Source: CAZWBR01 sp964404205 (GTDB lineage: Bacteria > Bacteroidota > Bacteroidia > Bacteroidales > Prolixibacteraceae). From it: a DNA stretch of 8,689 bases. The position numbers were made by a program, and so were the translations under genes. The stretch lies in contig CAYOJD010000119.1 in assembly GCA_964404205.1 (NCBI GenBank), positions 1 through 8,689 on the forward strand. The letters run 5' to 3'. This document shows positions 5,824-8,689 of this stretch, one piece after another. A model generated the notes under the pieces. The model saw only the letters and a program-made list of their open reading frames with translations. It had not been told where the DNA came from and made no database searches. Positions within the stretch are counted from its first letter, which is position 1, and each line of letters opens with the position of its first letter.

Positions 5824-5871
5824 AGCCCAAACCGGTCTTCTTCTTCGGAGACACAAATGCTTGGGCTTTTT
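5824..5871 (+). terminator. intrinsic terminator, plus direction
   Basis: Outer stem AGCCCAA (5824-5830) with TTGGGCT (5861-5867), seven pairs. Inner stem GTCTTC (5835-5840) with GGAGAC (5847-5852), including one G-T pair and a six-base loop. A run of five T ends it. On the minus strand it is followed by A-rich sequence, so it acts in the plus direction. It could also stop plus-strand read-through into the convergent AraC-family gene at 6123. Confidence 0.6.
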
Positions 5872-6122
5872 CTGCATTTGTCTGAAATTGTATTTCATAT
5901 CGTATATTTTATAAAATTGAGATTCATGTTCTCGATTTGTTTGTTGATTATACTATTCAAATCTCGCCAAATATACTGTTAACGCAAAGGTCTGTTTACG
6001 GGCAATTTTGGTTCAAAACCGGTATAAAAAAGAACATTCAGAAAATCATCAGTTATTTTGGTTCCCCTGCTTTGTTTTTATCCTGTTCAAGTACTGGAAA
6101 ATTCAGTGCTCTTATTACATAA

Positions 6123-7010
6123 TCAGATTCGTTGATTGCGATAAGCATGTGGCGATATTTCCATTTTCCGTTTGAAAAATTTGCCAAAAAACGACTGATC
6201 ACTAAATCGTAAATAATCGGAAATCTGACTAACACTCATCGTTGTATTTTCCAGTAATGTGCGGGCTTCCATCACAACCGATTCTTCGATGATATCACGG
6301 GCAGTCATTCCGGCGACTTCTTGCAAGACTTTAGTCAGGTAATCCGGAGTGACCGATAAGAGGTCGGCGTAAAACCGGACACTTCTCTCCTTTTTGACAT
6401 GCAAGGCTAGCTGGTTAAAAAATTGCAGCGCCAGTTCCTTTTTTCGGGAATTTTTTAAATCAACTCGTTTTTTTGTATTCAAGAATACGGCTAATGCTTC
6501 ATAGGAAAGTAAGTTGAAACAATACGCAATGCGATCTTCCTGAAAGTGCTTGCCCAAATCTGAATTTAGCTCATACAGCCTTTCAATCAAATGATAAAAG
6601 GTATCCTTCTCTTTGGCTGTCAATTCAAGAATTGGTTTTTCTTTCAGGGCAATAAGCCGAAATACATTTTTATCATTCGGGCTAATCATATTCTTCAGGG
6701 CAAAGTCATCGGTATAGGCTATTCCGCAGTACTTCAGTGGCTCGACAACTTGCTCAATCTGAATAATCGATTTGGCAGAGATCATGATCATCTCATTCGC
6801 GAAAACGGAATAGGTGATCATATTCACCTTAATTCGAAGTTCTCCGCTTAGGATGAGAAATATTGCATGGTTATCTGAATAAAATGGATACGAGAATGGC
6901 ATGTCCTTAACCATTTCTTTGTTTACGGAAACATGTAAGCCATCAGATTGCGGATCGTCCCCAATCATTTTTAGCATCGTCTTTAAACTATGAAATTTCG
7001 CTTTCTCCAT
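6123..7010 (-). CDS. AraC-family transcriptional regulator
   Basis: 295 residues from ATG at 7010. The N-terminal half resembles a cupin-like sensing domain: beta-rich, with HAIFLILSGELRIKV (48-62), then AYTDDFALKN near 98-107. The C-terminal hundred residues are a standard AraC DNA-binding domain with two helix-turn-helix units. The first is around SVRFYADLLSVTPDYLTKVL (210-229). The second is around MSVSQISDYLRFSDQSFFGK (258-277), followed by FFKRKMEISPHAYR (278-291). The pattern FSDQSFFxKFFKRxxxxSPxxYR is diagnostic. An upstream in-frame TTG at 7031 would add seven residues; the ATG is preferred, although neither has a clear ribosome site. It follows the LytTR regulator at a distance of 220 bp on the same strand and has a long gene-free interval behind it. 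The ligand and target genes cannot be read from the window. Confidence 0.93.
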   Translation of the reverse strand: MEKAKFHSLKTMLKMIGDDPQSDGLHVSVNKEMVKDMPFSYPFYSDNHAIFLILSGELRIKVNMITYSVFANEMIMISAKSIIQIEQVVEPLKYCGIAYTDDFALKNMISPNDKNVFRLIALKEKPILELTAKEKDTFYHLIERLYELNSDLGKHFQEDRIAYCFNLLSYEALAVFLNTKKRVDLKNSRKKELALQFFNQLALHVKKERSVRFYADLLSVTPDYLTKVLQEVAGMTARDIIEESVVMEARTLLENTTMSVSQISDYLRFSDQSFFGKFFKRKMEISPHAYRNQRI

Positions 7011-7097
7011 ACCGATCGTATTAAATTTCAATAATATTTAGAGCTGTAAAACAAGGATGACATCATAACGGATGAACGTTTTCGGTTAAATTTTGCT

Positions 7098-7110
7098 GCT
7101 AAAAATTAGC
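7098..7110. repeat. short AT inverted repeat in gap upstream of the AraC-family gene
   Basis: GCTAA/TTAGC arms with a three-base AAA centre. It lies in the 220-bp gap between the response regulator and the AraC-family gene, 88 bp upstream of the latter's start. It could be an autoregulatory site or part of a weak terminator for the kinase/regulator transcript; no T-run follows on the minus strand. I see no other convincing element in this gap. Confidence 0.25.
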
Positions 7111-7230
7111 TGTATTTTAATCCAAATTTCAGGTTGATTTGAGCGTTTAACTCCCTTGAAAAAGAGAACGTAAGTATTAAATAAATAGTGTTTTATCTGT
7201 TTTGCAATTTTGTCGGGTTCGTGATTGCTT

Positions 7231-8007
7231 TTAACTGTTCAGCCAGTTTTTAAAGGCTGCGGCTTTGGCTTGACTAATGATCACTTTTTCGGCTGAAGGG
7301 TTCGTCAGTTTTACAGCAAGCTTGCCCCCAAAATAGCTTTCGAAATGGTCGACAGCTTCAATATGAATAATGGTTTGGCGGTTGGCCCGGAAGAATAAGG
7401 CCGGATCAAGTTCCTGCTCTGTTTTGTCGAGCGATTGAGAGATCATATGGTGCTCGTTGTTGAAGGTGACGGCAAAGGTTATGCGGTTGTCGAAATAGAG
7501 ATAGGCGATGTCTGTCACATCGAGCTTATAAAAGGATTCCCGTTTCGAAATGATAAACCGCTGCCGGTAAACTGTTGGCGCTGTCAGCAGTTTAGCCAGG
7601 TGTTGGTAATCGAATATCGTCTCCGATTGTTCCTGAATGGCATCCAGGATCTGCTCAAATTTACAGATTGCCCGTTCCAGTTCTTTTTCTTTGATGGGTT
7701 TCAGCAGGTAGTCGATGCTGTTTTGTTCGAAAGCCTTGAGGGCAAATTCGCTGTACGCGGTGGTGAAAATAATGGCACCGGCAATGGTGATGGTGTTGAA
7801 AATGCTGAAACAATTTCCATCGGCCAGTTCAATGTCCATAAATACCAGGTCGGGCTGCGGGTTGTTCTGAAACCAGGCGATTGTTTCTTCAATGGATTTC
7901 AGATGAGCCAGCATTTTCCATTCGGGGCGCAAGTCCAGAAAAAGATCGCGAAGCATTTCTCCGCTTCTAACTTCATCTTCAACAATTATAAAGTGCTTTT
8001 TAATCAT
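7231..8007 (-). CDS. LytTR-family response regulator
   Basis: 258 residues, typical for LytR/AlgR-type regulators. The receiver domain (1-125) has the acidic pocket VEDE (9-12), phospho-acceptor D58 in VFMDIE, the switch threonine in FTTAYSEFA (81-89) and K103 in LLKP. The LytTR DNA-binding domain (about 148-256) begins RQRFIISKRESFYKL and includes the family signature DPALFFRANRQTIIHI (201-216). When phosphorylated by its kinase it should bind DNA through beta strands rather than a helix-turn-helix. The start at 8007 overlaps the stop of the upstream histidine kinase by four bases (ATGA), strong evidence of a cognate pair. All key residues are present. Confidence 0.96.
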   Translation of the reverse strand: MIKKHFIIVEDEVRSGEMLRDLFLDLRPEWKMLAHLKSIEETIAWFQNNPQPDLVFMDIELADGNCFSIFNTITIAGAIIFTTAYSEFALKAFEQNSIDYLLKPIKEKELERAICKFEQILDAIQEQSETIFDYQHLAKLLTAPTVYRQRFIISKRESFYKLDVTDIAYLYFDNRITFAVTFNNEHHMISQSLDKTEQELDPALFFRANRQTIIHIEAVDHFESYFGGKLAVKLTNPSAEKVIISQAKAAAFKNWLNS

Positions 8008-8689
8008 GGTCGGAATAGACTTTCTTTTTGCAATAGTGGAATTTTCACAACAAAGCGATCGTCATCGACGATCACCCTTACCTGCTTGTCAGTCAAAAAT
8101 TGGTAGCGTTTAATCAGGTTACCCAGGCCTGTTTGCGTCGAATACGACGATTGTTTCAGTTGAAGGTTGTTTTCGACACAAAGATAATCGTCGGAGCTGG
8201 AAATTTTAAGGTGCAAGGGCGACTGACTGCTGGCAATATTGTGCTTAATGGCGTTTTCAATCAACAGTTGGAGGCTTAGCGGTGGTATGAAATAATGGGT
8301 CGGAATATCCTCCGCGGTGAAGTTCAAGGCGTCGCCCAGCCGTTCATGGTGCAGCGATATGTAAGTTTCGATAAAGGTGATTTCTTCCTGAACCGGCACC
8401 AAAGTGTCGTCTTTTTTCAATAGAACGTAGCGATAAACATCCGACAGGTTTTCGGTGAAGGTGATTGCGGTGTTTCTATCCTGGCGGATAATCGCGATCA
8501 GGGTACTCAGGTTGTTAAACAGGAAATGCGGGTTTAGTTTATCTTGAAGAGAGCGATAGTTGAGCTCAAGTTGTTCTTGTTTCAGGTGTTGATTTTCAGC
8601 CGTAAACGCACTCAGTGTTTTGTGATAGTTATAAGCGATCAGCCCAATCACATAGATGATGATCACCAGGATGCCCACCATGATTGCCA
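8004..8689 (-). CDS. LytS/YehU-type sensor histidine kinase, C-terminal part
   Basis: The reading frame is open to the right edge (two more codons, Ala-Ile, precede the Met at 8681), so this is the C-terminal 227 residues or so of a longer protein. Numbered from that Met, residues 1-18 are a transmembrane helix (VGILVIIIYVIGLIAY), probably the last of several. A short coiled coil follows (about 25-45). The His_kinase domain then has the phospho-acceptor H52 in DKLNPHFLFNNLSTL. The ATPase part has the N-box IENAIKHN (141-148) and the glycine motif TGLGNLIKRY (184-193). The histidine followed by FLFNNL and the shortened ATPase domain are typical of the LytS/YehU class that pairs with LytTR regulators. 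It overlaps the regulator gene by four bases. The sensing part lies outside the window. Confidence 0.95.
   Translation of the reverse strand, partial: AIMVGILVIIIYVIGLIAYNYHKTLSAFTAENQHLKQEQLELNYRSLQDKLNPHFLFNNLSTLIAIIRQDRNTAITFTENLSDVYRYVLLKKDDTLVPVQEEITFIETYISLHHERLGDALNFTAEDIPTHYFIPPLSLQLLIENAIKHNIASSQSPLHLKISSSDDYLCVENNLQLKQSSYSTQTGLGNLIKRYQFLTDKQVRVIVDDDRFVVKIPLLQKESLFRP

Larger units (their letters stand above)
5426..6122. other. 697-bp gene-free interval rich in inverted repeats
   Basis: I find no credible protein gene here. Open frames in this stretch are short, hydrophobic or cross terminator hairpins. The left 450 bp (5426-5871) holds seven inverted-repeat structures, listed separately, including two plus-directed intrinsic terminators. 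The right 250 bp (5872-6122) is AT-rich and has no strong structure. Within it, minus-strand TATATTTG (5975 to 5968) matches the Bacteroidota -7 consensus TAnnTTTG, but no TTTG sits at the proper -33 distance, so I do not call a promoter. The 5' leader of the winged-helix gene at 5425 must begin somewhere in this interval. Confidence 0.7.

Noticed and set aside
5968..5975. TATATTTG on the minus strand as a Bacteroidota -7 promoter element
   Set aside because: The 8-mer matches TAnnTTTG, but the nearest TTTG motifs are at about 9 and 38 bases instead of the expected 19-21, and the resulting leader would exceed 500 bases.
5764..5982. 72-codon plus-strand frame in the gene-free interval
   Set aside because: It crosses the intrinsic terminator at 5824-5871, has a low-complexity Phe/Leu/Ser composition and no ribosome site.
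6053..6235. 60-codon minus-strand frame overlapping the end of the AraC-family gene
   Set aside because: Lies mostly inside the conserved DNA-binding domain in another frame; no independent support.
7011..7031. AraC-family start at TTG 7031
   Set aside because: An ATG seven codons later is in frame and the extra residues add nothing recognisable; cannot be excluded outright.
1..8689. CRISPR array, tRNA/rRNA gene, insertion sequence or phage integration site
   Set aside because: No regularly spaced direct repeats, no cloverleaf or rRNA-like stretch, and no transposase or terminal inverted repeats with target duplications were seen.

Overview
The window looks like chromosomal DNA of a Bacteroidota bacterium, probably Bacteroidales/Marinilabiliales-like. 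The reasons are a bacterial V/A-type ATPase with Bacteroidota-style subunits and a DUF2764 partner, LytS/LytTR regulators, two DUF2582-type mini winged-helix proteins, weak Shine-Dalgarno sequences and moderate GC. This placement is inference; no rRNA or other marker gene is present. Every protein gene I can support lies on the minus strand, so the window reads from right (8689) to left (1).

Right part (8689 to 6123): a LytS-type histidine kinase, cut by the window edge, overlaps its LytTR response regulator by four bases (ATGA). After a 220-bp gap comes an AraC-family regulator in the same direction. This block looks like a self-contained regulatory unit with no visible target gene.

Middle (6122 to 5426): almost 700 bp with no credible protein gene but much secondary structure. 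It holds two good intrinsic terminators (5630-5673 and 5824-5871), both pointing along the plus strand where no plus-strand gene exists. It also holds two near-perfect palindromes and a pair of mutually exclusive stems. This is the most intriguing stretch and may encode one or two small RNAs.

Left part (5425 to 1): a co-directional run of two 67-residue winged-helix paralogues, an unrecognised 83-residue protein, a small alarmone synthetase (RelQ/YjbM-like (p)ppGpp synthetase), then V-ATPase subunits A, B and E and the first 28 codons of a DUF2764 protein. A/B overlap by four bases and B/E/DUF2764 are separated by 11 and 2 bp, so these four are one operon. Whether the alarmone synthetase and small DNA-binding-like proteins share the transcript is open (gaps of 71-92 bp). 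If they do, an alarmone enzyme would be co-expressed with an ion-pumping ATPase. The ATPase gene order A-B-E-DUF2764 differs from the E-DUF2764-A-B-D-I-K order I know from Bacteroides and spirochaetes.
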